64,000 bases of DNA from Caldalkalibacillus uzonensis (GCF_030814135.1 NZ_JAUSUQ010000006.1:62001-126000); one strand, 5' to 3'; numbered from the stretch's first letter, positions 16,142 to 24,454 are shown. Numbers and translations: made by a program. Notes: a model not told the origin generated them from the letters alone.

Positions 16142-17410
16142 TTATTTTTTGAAAACAGAGAAGGTGATCCAGGCATATAGCAAGGCACTTAGTACATGCA
16201 ATCCTTGCCCGGTATAAAAAAGGGTGGCCGATTTGAGCCATAAACTGATGGTCACAAGCAGGGTCGCCAGGATAAAAGCAGGGAAAAATAAGGCGCCCAA
16301 CCGTTCATCCATCATTTCTTTCAGCGTGGGTACATTTACTTTACCAATTTGATTGCTATATTTATAGGTCCACCATAGAAAGGGAATAATTTTAAATAAA
16401 TAGCCTAGTATGCTAAGTGAAATCCAGCCCATTAAAAACAAATAACTGAGAGCTACCAATTCTGAGCTGACAGATCGGCTACTGGAGACAGATATCCCAA
16501 TAACAATAACTAGCAAAACAGAGGCGCCCACTCCGCCTGCGATAGCAGACAAGGCATATTTAAATCCCAGATCAGGGTGGCGCTTCATTCTTTTTTTCCA
16601 GATGAGCCAGACATGGTAAGCAAAAAGAATAAAGCCCAAACTGAGCAGCACAGCTCCAATTAGCATGAGCGGTGATGAACTGAAAAAATAGGAGCTGATC
16701 ATAATGAAAATACCTGCAACAAACGTGAAAAATACGGGTAAACTGATGTCCATGGCATAACCGTGGGCCAACGTAAACATGGGAACCATCTTATAAGAAA
16801 AGCCGAAGATCAAGAGGGAGAACCAACTGATCAACCCCAAAGTGATATGGGTATATAACAGGGCCAGATGATATTGACCGATGAAACCGCCTACAGTCAG
16901 CTGCCCAACGAGGATTAAACCGAGAATGATCGTCAAGGTCAGTGAAAGTAATGAGGCAAAAACCATGACTGTCATCATATTCCATGAGGTAACTGCACGC
17001 AAAGACAATAGCATATTACCTAAGAATATAAGAAACCCAGCAACCAAGAGGGAGCCGAACAGAACCAAGCCTGCTGGTGAAAAAATGAAGAAAGTAATGG
17101 TAAAGCCAAGCAAGGCTATGACCATGATAATGAACTGTACATAGCCAAGCCCTTCTGAACGAATCCTGACCTGGAAAGCGACAGGTACCAGCTGGTACAT
17201 CGCACCCATGGATACCATGGAGGCCCAGCCAATGAGCAGTAAATGCGCCACTGCCCACATGGCAGGTGTGCGAAAGTGGCCGCTCAACAGGTCATTTCCA
17301 TAGATCAATAGTAATACTTGAGCCAGCACAAAGGACAAAATCCCGGTCAGGATAAAAGAAAACGGCAATTTTACACCGGGTGCTTTTGAGGTTAATGCTG
17401 TGGGCATCAT
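16142..17410 (-). CDS. Polytopic membrane protein, haem-copper/NnrS-like, unknown
   Basis: 422 residues with about twelve hydrophobic helices. The start at 17410 is set by GAAGGTGAT just upstream; a longer in-frame start at 17548 lacks a ribosome site. An N-terminal helix carries AHLLLIGWASMVSMGAMYQLVP, which resembles the haem-ligand helix of NorB/CcoN (RSIHLQVIIFGWLSMGLMGAMY in the broken gene at 5.0 kb). A later GQYHLALLYTHITLGLISWF adds more His. The CuB His-His pair is not evident, so it is probably not an oxidase. NnrS-like or a haem sensor/carrier are possibilities. DUF59 follows in the same unit. Confidence 0.55.
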   Translation of the reverse strand: MMPTALTSKAPGVKLPFSFILTGILSFVLAQVLLLIYGNDLLSGHFRTPAMWAVAHLLLIGWASMVSMGAMYQLVPVAFQVRIRSEGLGYVQFIIMVIALLGFTITFFIFSPAGLVLFGSLLVAGFLIFLGNMLLSLRAVTSWNMMTVMVFASLLSLTLTIILGLILVGQLTVGGFIGQYHLALLYTHITLGLISWFSLLIFGFSYKMVPMFTLAHGYAMDISLPVFFTFVAGIFIMISSYFFSSSPLMLIGAVLLSLGFILFAYHVWLIWKKRMKRHPDLGFKYALSAIAGGVGASVLLVIVIGISVSSSRSVSSELVALSYLFLMGWISLSILGYLFKIIPFLWWTYKYSNQIGKVNVPTLKEMMDERLGALFFPAFILATLLVTISLWLKSATLFYTGQGLHVLSALLYAWITFSVFKK

Positions 17411-17563
17411 AGGATCACCTTCTTTCTGTAACCTTATAGCTATAACACACAGTAATAAGTTCCTGTCTTGTTTAGGATGTGAAAAGAACAATCGGACCAG
17501 GTGAATATTGAAAGTGATTCTTATTATCGTATTTCTAGTGTAAGCCACCTACGGTACTTTGGC

Positions 17564-17606
17564 AGTGACTTGGGTCACAGTGGGTGTGAAAGGGCGAAGC
17601 TATAAT
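17564..17606 (+). promoter_or_regulatory. Fnr-type box and promoter of ywiC
   Basis: Box AGTGA-CTTGGG-TCACA at 17564-17579 (centre 17571.5), perfect -10 TATAAT at 17601-17606, start near 17613, giving -41.5. Confidence 0.82.
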
Positions 17607-17630
17607 GAGAAACAAAGGAAGGTGATAGGT

Positions 17631-18371
17631 ATGAAATGGTATATTCCACGGGAACATGGCGCCTGGTCCATGTGGATCACACCGTATCTGATCGGTGCCT
17701 TTATTTCGCCATGGACCTGGATGAAAGTGATTGCTTTTGCCGGTCTGTTCTTCTTATATATGTCTTCGGCACCCCTGTTGGAGTATGTCAGATGCTCACG
17801 TAGAAAAAAAGCGTCTCCGCTGCCCAGTCTGCTTATTTTTTCTTTCACAGGTTTGCTTCTTATACTCTTCCCTGTATTGTCTGATCCAAGTATTTTGTGG
17901 TATTGCGGTATGGCATTGCCTTTCTTCCTGGTCAATCTCTACTCTGCACGCAGAAAAAAAGAACGGTTAATCATTAACGATATTGCTGCCATTATCGCTT
18001 TAAGCGCTTCAAGCTTATTGGCTGTCCATTTGGGCTACGGTGGATACCACCCGATCGGACTTTACGTGTGGCTTTTGTCCATCTTTTACTTTACAGGGAC
18101 AGTTTTTCATGCCAAATCCATGATCCGGGAGCGGGGAAACCGCTTAATCAAGCGAGCCGCTAATCTGTATCACGCTTTGTATGTGATCATTCCGATTTTT
18201 TTCGGGCTGTGGTGGGTCAGCCTCATTTACCTGCCCTCGGCTTTGAAGGTATGGCTGACCCCTTTTAACAGTAAAATACGGCCGATAACGCTAGGGGTAA
18301 TGGAGATCGGTTTTTCGGTTTTGTTTTTTATCATGAGCGTCTGGCTGATGGGCCAATTTGTGATCATTTAA
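17631..18371 (+). CDS. ywiC: YwiC-like membrane protein
   Basis: 246 residues from ATG 17631 (GGAAGGTGAT upstream). It opens with the family signature WYIPREHGAWSMW and has about seven to eight membrane helices. In Bacillus subtilis ywiC lies in the nitrate respiration cluster beside arfM and fnr, and its role is unknown. The PREHGAW block and layout recall UbiA-like prenyltransferases, but the Asp-rich motifs are not clear. Driven here by an Fnr-type promoter, which agrees with anaerobic expression. Confidence 0.85.
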   Translation: MKWYIPREHGAWSMWITPYLIGAFISPWTWMKVIAFAGLFFLYMSSAPLLEYVRCSRRKKASPLPSLLIFSFTGLLLILFPVLSDPSILWYCGMALPFFLVNLYSARRKKERLIINDIAAIIALSASSLLAVHLGYGGYHPIGLYVWLLSIFYFTGTVFHAKSMIRERGNRLIKRAANLYHALYVIIPIFFGLWWVSLIYLPSALKVWLTPFNSKIRPITLGVMEIGFSVLFFIMSVWLMGQFVII

Positions 18372-18398
18372 TGACATATCATCCTCAAGGCGCTAAAG

Positions 18399-18441
18399 GG
18401 TGATATATTTCACTTTCCCTTCACTATTTTTGAGCCATAAT
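18399..18441 (+). promoter_or_regulatory. Fnr-type box and promoter of the 103-aa orphan gene
   Basis: Box GGTGA-TATATT-TCACT at 18399-18414 (centre 18406.5), -10 CATAAT at 18436-18441, start near 18448, giving -41.5. Confidence 0.7.
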
Positions 18442-18505
18442 ACTAACAGTAATATGAAGTGATGAAGAGATCAGCACAGTAAGCAGGAGATGGGGGTGAA
18501 GTGAA

Positions 18506-18817
18506 ATGAGAGTATTTTTAAGAGCGGCTGATGAACAGGTGGCGGGCAATATTTTGCGCTTTCTTCAGTTTAAGTCGGATAAATTAACAGCGAAGGACCT
18601 TTATCAAGATTCTCAATTATATTTATCCACTATTAATGACAATAACTCCCCGCTGCGCCAGGGAAAGATCGTCATGGTCAATGACAAGGGATTAACAATG
18701 GAACTCAGGGATAGTAAAATCAGTTATTTAAGTTTTGTTCCTTGGGAAGCGGTTCATGAATTTAAGATTTCTTTGGCCGAACCGATTTATCTGGAAAAAA
18801 AGAAAAAAGCGAGATAG
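18506..18817 (+). CDS. Uncharacterised 103-residue protein
   Basis: Soluble, no signal or membrane segment. The N-terminal half is mixed helix and strand (MRVFLRAADEQVAGNILRFLQFKSDKL is the start region), with strand-like IVMVNDKGLTMELRD and a basic tail (EKKKKAR). I do not recognise the family. GGGGGTGAAGTGA precedes ATG 18506. Its own Fnr-type promoter suggests an anaerobic role. Confidence 0.6.
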   Translation: MRVFLRAADEQVAGNILRFLQFKSDKLTAKDLYQDSQLYLSTINDNNSPLRQGKIVMVNDKGLTMELRDSKISYLSFVPWEAVHEFKISLAEPIYLEKKKKAR

Positions 18818-18927
18818 ATTTGATCCTCTTGACTAACCAATGGTTGTCCAACCAAAGTGCACATGTTGAGGCAATGGCTTCTGAACGGAATGGACAGCCA
18901 TTTTTGTGTTTGGCAAACAACATAAAG

Positions 18928-18951
18928 CCAGGCATCACAGCCTGGCTTGTG
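18928..18951 (-). terminator. Hairpin between the orphan gene and ric
   Basis: Stem AAGCCAGGC / GCCTGGCTT with a 6-nt loop. T-runs are short on both strands, so terminator function is likely rather than certain. Confidence 0.5.
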
Positions 18952-18971
18952 CGCTTATGGGGTTGGGTTTC

Positions 18972-19688
18972 TTATGACGATTTCAGTTTGTTTAGGATGC
19001 GCTTAAACAAAATGTTGTTCTCCAGATGAACGTGTTCAAACATATCAGATTCCAACTCTTCCAAGCGTTGATAGGTCATCTGGTAGGTCATGCACGCTCC
19101 TTCTGGAGGTTGGAAATCGCTGGTCAGATCGCGCAGTTGTTTGAGGATATCACCAGCTGTATCGTGTTCATCTTCCAGCTCAGCAATTCCTTTGATCAGT
19201 TTTTGCCGCGCTTCGGGTGTAGGGTTTTCCTCATGGGCTTGAATCAATGGGAATACATGTTCCTCTTCTTTCAGTGCATGTTGTTCCAATTCTGTTTTAA
19301 GGGTATGGAAGAGTCGGTGTACATCTGCCAGCTCTGGCCGGTCGGGTCCGTGAACGCGGAATACTTTGGTGACATATTGGCTTAGTTGGGGAAGTTCACG
19401 GTACAGATAGGCGTGATGTGTATCAATGATATGTCTGATGATATCTCTATAAGAGGCTTCCATCCAGTTCGTTTGCTGTTGGTCATGAGTTTGCTTTTGG
19501 GCATAATCCTCATTTAACTTATTTAGAATTTCTTCCTCATTAAGATTTTTCTCTTCAAGCACTTCTCCTAGCGGGCGATCGCCTCCACAGCAGAAATCAA
19601 TGCGATATGCTTTGAAAATATCACTGGCTTGAGGGAAAATGGTGACAATATCACCTACCTTAGATGTGCGATCAAATACTTTTTCCAT
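18972..19688 (-). CDS. ric: Iron-sulfur cluster repair di-iron protein Ric (ScdA/YtfE)
   Basis: 238 residues. Repairs clusters damaged by NO or oxidants. The N-terminal DUF542 part (VGDIVTIFPQASDIFKAYRIDFCCGG, positions about 11-36) has the paired Cys. A hemerythrin-like domain follows with di-iron His and Glu ligands in DTHHAYLYRELP near 89, EQHALKEEEHVFP near 135, ELEDEHDTAG near 170 and MFEHVHLENN near 217. The ribosome site GGAGGG lies 5 bases before the ATG. It diverges from the hemerythrin gene across a shared perfect Fnr-type box. Confidence 0.95.
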   Translation of the reverse strand: MEKVFDRTSKVGDIVTIFPQASDIFKAYRIDFCCGGDRPLGEVLEEKNLNEEEILNKLNEDYAQKQTHDQQQTNWMEASYRDIIRHIIDTHHAYLYRELPQLSQYVTKVFRVHGPDRPELADVHRLFHTLKTELEQHALKEEEHVFPLIQAHEENPTPEARQKLIKGIAELEDEHDTAGDILKQLRDLTSDFQPPEGACMTYQMTYQRLEELESDMFEHVHLENNILFKRILNKLKSS

Positions 19689-19752
19689 ACTTAACCCTCC
19701 TCAGTCATTTAGATGGGTGACTTTAATCTATTATTTATTCTTGTCTAGATTT

Positions 19753-19823
19753 ACTTTAGGCCAAAAATTTATTCTTGTCTGTGAGTACGATCACAGATAT
19801 TGAGAATCATTATCATATATAAT
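19753..19823. promoter_or_regulatory. Shared Fnr-type box with divergent promoters for ric and hemerythrin
   Basis: Perfect box TGTGA-GTACGA-TCACA at 19780-19795 (centre 19787.5). For ric the minus-strand -10 TAAAGT is at 19758-19753 (box at -41.5). For the hemerythrin gene TATAAT is at 19818-19823 (box at -42.5). Confidence 0.7.
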
Positions 19824-19850
19824 CTACTTCAAGAAATATAATCATTATCA
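19801..19850 (+). promoter_or_regulatory. Two Fur-like boxes at the hemerythrin promoter
   Basis: TGAGAAT-C-ATTATCA at 19801-19815 matches the 7-1-7 Fur consensus at 14 of 15 bases and overlaps the -35/-10 interval. ATATAAT-C-ATTATCA at 19836-19850 matches at 13 of 15. A Fur gene is present at 50.5 kb. Confidence 0.6.
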
Positions 19851-19971
19851 TTATCTGGTTTGATATTTAATCACGTCGTTGTAACATTAAAAGTGAAACC
19901 GACGTGACTGGGTCCGTGAGTCTCATGTCTCTGGATAGAGGATAATAAATATTAGTTAAGGAGATGAATCG

Positions 19972-20523
19972 ATGATGAACCATACACCATTTGGATGCGG
20001 AGGAATGAATGTGGGTGACATGTCGAATGTTTCTCTCTCCGCTCCTTTGCAGCAATTAAAGGAAGAACATGTTTCACTGAGAAAAGCAATGGACGCATTT
20101 TATGCAACAGCCCAACGAATCGTACCTGGAAGCACAGATGACACTGATTTAAGGAAACAATTTAATACACTTCACGATCAAATTGCTTCTTTTACAAAGC
20201 AATTAAAACTTCATTCTAAAAAGGAAGATGATGGTTTGTTTCCGATGATGGCCAAATATATCGGCAGAGAGTCCGGCCCAATAGCGGTTATGGAATATGA
20301 ACATCAGCAGGCAGAACAATATTTGAATCGTTTTCTTGAAGGAACCGAAGAGGCAAAGCCACAGAACAACAAGGACCAAATCAAGAGCATCACCCAATTT
20401 GCCATCGAAGCCTATTTCATCTTAACCGAGCATTTTATAAAAGAAGAAAACGTGCTTTTTCCAATGGCTGAAAACATGTTGTCAACAGAAGAGAAAGAGC
20501 AGTTGCAACAGCAGTTTCAGTAA
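19972..20523 (+). CDS. Hemerythrin-domain protein
   Basis: 183 residues, starting at ATG 19972 or 19975 after AAGGAGATG. A four-helix hemerythrin-like domain carries di-iron ligand candidates LKEEHVSLR near residue 33, LKLHSKKEDDGLFP near 83, MEYEHQQAEQY near 106 and LTEHFIKEENVLFP near 147. The N-terminus has a short Gly- and Cys-containing stretch (FGCGGMNVG). Likely binds O2 or NO, or helps Ric in cluster protection. Faces ric across one Fnr-type box and also carries Fur-like boxes. Confidence 0.88.
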   Translation: MMNHTPFGCGGMNVGDMSNVSLSAPLQQLKEEHVSLRKAMDAFYATAQRIVPGSTDDTDLRKQFNTLHDQIASFTKQLKLHSKKEDDGLFPMMAKYIGRESGPIAVMEYEHQQAEQYLNRFLEGTEEAKPQNNKDQIKSITQFAIEAYFILTEHFIKEENVLFPMAENMLSTEEKEQLQQQFQ

Positions 20524-20591
20524 CAAGTGTTTGCAGAATCAGCATATATTTGGGCGTGGTACAGTACATGCCATAAAGGAGTAGTGGAACA

Positions 20592-21095
20592 ATGAAACTG
20601 AAACCGGGTCAAGTTTTGTTCCATCAAGGCGAAACAGGCTCCCTTTATCACCTTAAAGAGGGCTTGCTTAAAATTGTCCGTGTGAAGGAAGATGGCACCT
20701 CCACACTGGTCAACCTGATTCTTCCAGGGGAAATTTTTCCCCATCATTCATTGTTGACACAAAAGGAGTATTTTGGCACCGCGGTTGCCCTTCTCGATAG
20801 TGAAGTGGAGGTCATCACCAGTGACAGCTGGTATCACGAGCTGGACCAAAACCCGGAGCGTCTAAAGGAGATTGCTTTGGTGTTGCAGGAAAAATTAAGG
20901 ATGATGCAGCAGCGGATTGATCAACTGACTGCTGTGAAACCAGCGGAACGGTTTGAGCTAGCAGAACGGTGGTTCAGGCGTCATTTTCCCCATTTAGTGC
21001 TGGCTGATGTACTCAACCAGGAAGAAATCGGCCAGTTCATCGGTGTACGGCGTGAGACGGTCAACCGCTTGCTCAGGAAGCGTTGCTGTCCATAG
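20592..21095 (+). CDS. Short Crp/Fnr-family regulator
   Basis: 167 residues, against about 220-240 for the family. A cyclic-nucleotide-binding-like beta barrel covers residues 1 to about 75 (PGQVLFHQGETGSLYHLKEG), then a long dimer helix, then a helix-turn-helix ending LNQEEIGQFIGVRRETVNRLL. The protein stops seven residues after the recognition helix (RKRCCP), so the usual beta wing is missing. The N-terminus is also about 20 residues short. No N-terminal cysteines of the E. coli FNR kind. It could be a functional short form or a recent truncation. AAAGGAG precedes ATG 20592; a terminator follows. Confidence 0.78.
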   Translation: MKLKPGQVLFHQGETGSLYHLKEGLLKIVRVKEDGTSTLVNLILPGEIFPHHSLLTQKEYFGTAVALLDSEVEVITSDSWYHELDQNPERLKEIALVLQEKLRMMQQRIDQLTAVKPAERFELAERWFRRHFPHLVLADVLNQEEIGQFIGVRRETVNRLLRKRCCP

Positions 21096-21117
21096 CTCCC
21101 TAGAAAATTGGGCCATG

Positions 21118-21145
21118 AAAAATCCCTCCTTGAGAGGGATTTTTT
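21118..21145 (+). terminator. Terminator after the short Crp/Fnr gene
   Basis: Stem ATCCCTC / GAGGGAT with flanking A and T runs and a 5-nt loop. Confidence 0.8.
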
Positions 21146-21406
21146 ATGATTGAATGGCTTTTCAACGGAAAAGCCGTGTTCATCTTCACCGGCTCAGGCC
21201 GCTTCAATGGAGGCATTGAGACTTGATGATTCACCACCTCATGCATGTTGTTCGATTATGTGAATCACATCTTGCTGTCACAATTTGTTCAAACAAAGGC
21301 CTAAACAAGTGACAGATATCACTGTAAGCAGCGAAGCGGGGTTTTAAAGTTTTAGATAAACAACAAACATGAGATAATAGAAAAAATACCTCTCATCCAG
21401 GAGGAA
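21146..21406. other. Upstream region of acuABC
   Basis: No gene seen. It holds the Fnr-type promoter described separately and a short palindrome ATGTGAATCACAT at 21258-21270 of unknown meaning. No clear CcpA cre site was found, although acuABC is CcpA-controlled in Bacillus subtilis. Confidence 0.5.
21308..21350 (+). promoter_or_regulatory. Fnr-type box and promoter of acuABC
   Basis: Box AGTGA-CAGATA-TCACT at 21308-21323 (centre 21315.5), -10 TAAAGT at 21345-21350, start near 21357, giving -41.5. The -10 is weak, like that of ric. Confidence 0.6.
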
Positions 21407-22045
21407 ATGATGGTGAAGCACACCAAAACCTTTTTTTGTGATACCGTTCAGTTTGAAGGGCGGACCATTCACATTCAAGGACCGGTTGCCTATGAAGATC
21501 TGCAAGGTTATGATTTTCATGAAGGATTAACCGCTTTCAGGCCGCCTGAACAGCAGTATGAGGCTCTGCTGTCGATTGTCCAATTGCCCGAGGCCCGCAT
21601 TATTGTTTCCTTAGACAGCAACATGGTGGTCGCTTATGTCACGTTTTTGTATCCCGATCCCCTGGAAAGGTGGTCGGAAGAGAAGATGGAAGATTTACTT
21701 GAATTGGGGGCTATTGAGGTGGCACCCCCTTACCGTAACTTAGGCCTGGCCAAACGCATGCTCCAAGTGGCCTTTCGGGATGATGCCATGGAGGATTATA
21801 TTGTGATCACCACTGAGTATTACTGGCATTGGGATTTAAAGGGGACCGGACTGTCTGTATGGGAGTACCGCAAAGTGATGGAAAAGGTGATGGGCAGTGT
21901 TGGTTTGACCTGGTTTGCCACCGATGATCCTGAGATTTGTGCCCATCCTGCCAATTGCCTGATGGCCCGGATCGGAAAACGGGTGCCGATGAGCTCCATT
22001 GAAAAGTTTGACCGCATGCGTTTTAAACGCCGGTTTATGTATTAG
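21407..22045 (+). CDS. acuA: Acetoin utilization protein AcuA, GNAT acetyltransferase
   Basis: 212 residues. In Bacillus subtilis AcuA acetylates and so inactivates acetyl-CoA synthetase. The GNAT core is visible as IEVAPPYRNLGLAKRML near residue 104 (acetyl-CoA-binding loop). CAGGAGGAA precedes the ATG pair at 21407/21410. First gene of acuABC. No acsA gene lies next to it in this window. Confidence 0.92.
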   Translation: MMVKHTKTFFCDTVQFEGRTIHIQGPVAYEDLQGYDFHEGLTAFRPPEQQYEALLSIVQLPEARIIVSLDSNMVVAYVTFLYPDPLERWSEEKMEDLLELGAIEVAPPYRNLGLAKRMLQVAFRDDAMEDYIVITTEYYWHWDLKGTGLSVWEYRKVMEKVMGSVGLTWFATDDPEICAHPANCLMARIGKRVPMSSIEKFDRMRFKRRFMY

Positions 22046-22130
22046 TGCGGTCATGTATTAATGCTGTAAAGCAGTTATTCCGGATGTTGATAAAGCATGT
22101 AGAGTGAGCGGGACAAGGAGGTACAGGGTG

Positions 22131-22835
22131 ATGCAAATAGAAGAAGTGATGAAACGGAAAGTGATCACTGTTTCTCCGGATACCACCATCGGGGAAGCCA
22201 GACGTTTGTGTCAGGAACACCGTATCCGTCACCTTCCAGTGGTTGAGGGGGAGAGACTGGCGGGGATTATTTCCGACCGGGATTTGCGGGACGCGCTTCC
22301 TTCTGTTATTCAAAAAGAAATTGAAGCGGATGAGATTTATGAGCTCCCTGTCTCTTCCTTTATGAAAAAGGATGTGATCACCATTCATCCTCTGGATTGT
22401 ATTGACGATGCGGCATTAACGCTGTATACCGCCAAAATTGGCTGTTTACCGGTTGTCAGCCAGGGCAAGCTGGTGGGCATTGTGACTGAATCTGATATCC
22501 TCCATTCGCTGGTGGAGCTGATGGGGGTGGATCAGCCCAGTTCTTATTTAAAAATAGAAGTGGATGATACCACTGGCCGTCTGGCGGATGTGGCCCAGAT
22601 TATTAAAGGGTGTCATGTCAATGTCTCCAATGTGTATGTCTACCCCAGCAAGAAAAAAGGCAAGAAAAATTTAATTTTCCGGGTGCAGACCATCGACCCC
22701 CGGCCCATTATTGAACGAATTGAACAGCATGGTTTCCGGGTCATCTGGCCCGAAAAGCTGGATTTCAAGCACCGGACAGCACATGATAGAACAGAAGAGA
22801 AGGAGCAAAACGATGACGAGCCGTCCAGCCTTTAA
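22131..22835 (+). CDS. acuB: Acetoin utilization protein AcuB, CBS-CBS-ACT
   Basis: 234 residues from ATG 22131 (AAGGAGGT 9 bases upstream). Two CBS domains (VITVSPDTTIGEARRLCQEH near residue 12 and VITIHPLDCIDDAALTLY near 82, closing with GIVTESDIL) are followed by an ACT-like domain (SYLKIEVDDTTGRLADVAQ). Likely a ligand-sensing partner of AcuA or AcuC; the ligand is unknown. Its end overlaps acuC by 23 bases. Confidence 0.92.
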   Translation: MQIEEVMKRKVITVSPDTTIGEARRLCQEHRIRHLPVVEGERLAGIISDRDLRDALPSVIQKEIEADEIYELPVSSFMKKDVITIHPLDCIDDAALTLYTAKIGCLPVVSQGKLVGIVTESDILHSLVELMGVDQPSSYLKIEVDDTTGRLADVAQIIKGCHVNVSNVYVYPSKKKGKKNLIFRVQTIDPRPIIERIEQHGFRVIWPEKLDFKHRTAHDRTEEKEQNDDEPSSL

Positions 22836-24009
22836 GCCGCTGTTCATATACAGCGAGCAGTTGCTCAACTATTTTTTCCATGATGAACATCCTTTTAATC
22901 AGAAGCGGATCGCCTTGACCAAACAATTGCTGGAATGTTGTGGATATTTAGCACAAGATCAGGTAGTGGCTCCCCGTCTGGCCACAGATGATGAGCTCAT
23001 GCTTGTTCATGATCAGGATTATATTAAGGCGGTTAAGCAGGCCAGCCTAATATCAGATCAGACCTCTCTGGGGCAGGAGCACCCTGAATTTCATCCTTTT
23101 GGCCTGGGAACGGAAGACAACCCTCTTTTTCCTGACATGCATCAGCAAGCGGCCCTGGCTGTGGGGGGAACCTTGCTGGGGGCGGAGTTGATCGTCCAGG
23201 GACAAACCACACGTGTTCTTAATCTGGCTGGGGGGTTGCATCATGCACAGCGAGGTAAGGCTTCAGGGTTTTGTATCTATAATGACTGTGCGGTGGCCAT
23301 TGAGTATGTGCGCCGAAAATATGGCATGAAGGTGCTGTATATCGATACGGATGCCCATCATGGTGACGGGGTACAGTGGATTTTTTACCATGATCCTGAG
23401 GTATTCACTTTTTCTATTCACGAAACTGGGCGTTATTTATATCCCGGTACCGGCCATGTGAACGAAAAGGGCATTGGTGAAGGGTATGGCTATTGCTTAA
23501 ACTTGCCGGTGGACGCCTTCACCCAGGACAAGTCTTGGCTGGCTTGTTTTGAAAGCGGTTTAGAAGCCGTACTTCAATTTTTCAAACCGGATATGATTAT
23601 CAGTCAGCATGGTTGCGATGCCCATTTTTATGATCCGCTGACCCATTTGGCTGGTTCCATGGCTATCTACGCCCGTATGCCGGAAGTGATCAAACAGGCT
23701 GCAGAAACCTATACGGGAGGGAAATGGCTGGCCGTTGGCGGCGGGGGGTATGATATCTACCGTGTGGTGCCCCGGGCCTGGGGATTGTTGTGGATGGTGA
23801 TGAACGATGTTCCCATCAAGCAAGGGCCATTGCCTGAATCTTGGCTGGATGACGTCCTTCCTTTGGCAGGCGGGGGGCTGCCTCACTTATGGTTGGATAA
23901 GGATGATATACTGCCTGTTATCCCTCGCCAGCGGGAGATCGAGGAGAAAAACCGGCTGATGCTGAACCAGGCCTTATCCTATTTGCGCCAGCAAGTGGGA
24001 TCCGGGTAG
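22813..24009 (+). CDS. acuC: AcuC, histone-deacetylase-family protein deacetylase
   Basis: 398 residues. Zn-dependent deacetylase that restores acetyl-CoA synthetase activity. Active-site blocks: NLAGGLHHAQRGKASGFCIYND near residue 137 (His-His dyad) and YIDTDAHHGDGVQ near 175 (Zn-binding Asp and His). GGYDIYRVVPRAW lies near 312. ATG 22813 has GGAG upstream and lies within the end of acuB. Ends the operon before a strong terminator. Confidence 0.95.
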   Translation: MTSRPAFKPLFIYSEQLLNYFFHDEHPFNQKRIALTKQLLECCGYLAQDQVVAPRLATDDELMLVHDQDYIKAVKQASLISDQTSLGQEHPEFHPFGLGTEDNPLFPDMHQQAALAVGGTLLGAELIVQGQTTRVLNLAGGLHHAQRGKASGFCIYNDCAVAIEYVRRKYGMKVLYIDTDAHHGDGVQWIFYHDPEVFTFSIHETGRYLYPGTGHVNEKGIGEGYGYCLNLPVDAFTQDKSWLACFESGLEAVLQFFKPDMIISQHGCDAHFYDPLTHLAGSMAIYARMPEVIKQAAETYTGGKWLAVGGGGYDIYRVVPRAWGLLWMVMNDVPIKQGPLPESWLDDVLPLAGGGLPHLWLDKDDILPVIPRQREIEEKNRLMLNQALSYLRQQVGSG

Positions 24010-24036
24010 GAAAACTCACAAGCAAGCAAAAGAAGC

Positions 24037-24081
24037 GAGCAGGGAGTCCGACGCTGGTACGGAGGAAGCCCTGCTCTTTTT
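24037..24081 (+). terminator. Terminator after acuC
   Basis: Stem GAGCAGGG / CCCTGCTC (24037-24044 with 24069-24076) followed by TTTTT. Confidence 0.75.
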
Positions 24082-24275
24082 CATGGGATGATAGGTTGCC
24101 GTGGTTCAATCCGTTGCTCGGCCGTCAGTTTTTCGTCTTTGATCAGCTGTTCAAAAGGTTCCAAGCTGCTGAATAAGTCTTCCCACATGACATAACAATC
24201 GCTGTCATTCACTTTGACCACTACGCCCTGGGCGCCATCCGGTTTAAAAATGACCACATCCCCCACTTGAAACAT
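24081..24275 (-). CDS. Small uncharacterised protein
   Basis: 64 residues, soluble. The N-terminal half reads like a small beta barrel (FQVGDVVIFKPDGAQGVVVKV, then CYVMWEDLFSSLEPFEQLI), similar in feel to KOW/SH3-like folds. I do not recognise a named family. AAAGGTGGGG precedes the ATG on the minus strand. Confidence 0.6.
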   Translation of the reverse strand: MFQVGDVVIFKPDGAQGVVVKVNDSDCYVMWEDLFSSLEPFEQLIKDEKLTAEQRIEPRQPIIP

Positions 24276-24454
24276 AGGGCCCCACCTTTCTTTCCATTTT
24301 TTTGCAGGCTTGTGATAAGTGAACTGCTGTGAGTGCTTGTGGTTTGTTCTGTTTCTACTTCCAGCTTACCGGAAATGAAGAGACAAAGATGTTACATATA
24401 TCACCATCACTGTATTGTTCTCAGAATTGTCGATTTTTTATTTTTGACACAATT

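Noticed and set aside
21258-21270. ATGTGAATCACAT as another Fnr box
   Set aside because: The half-sites are one base apart, not six, and no -10 lies at the matching distance.
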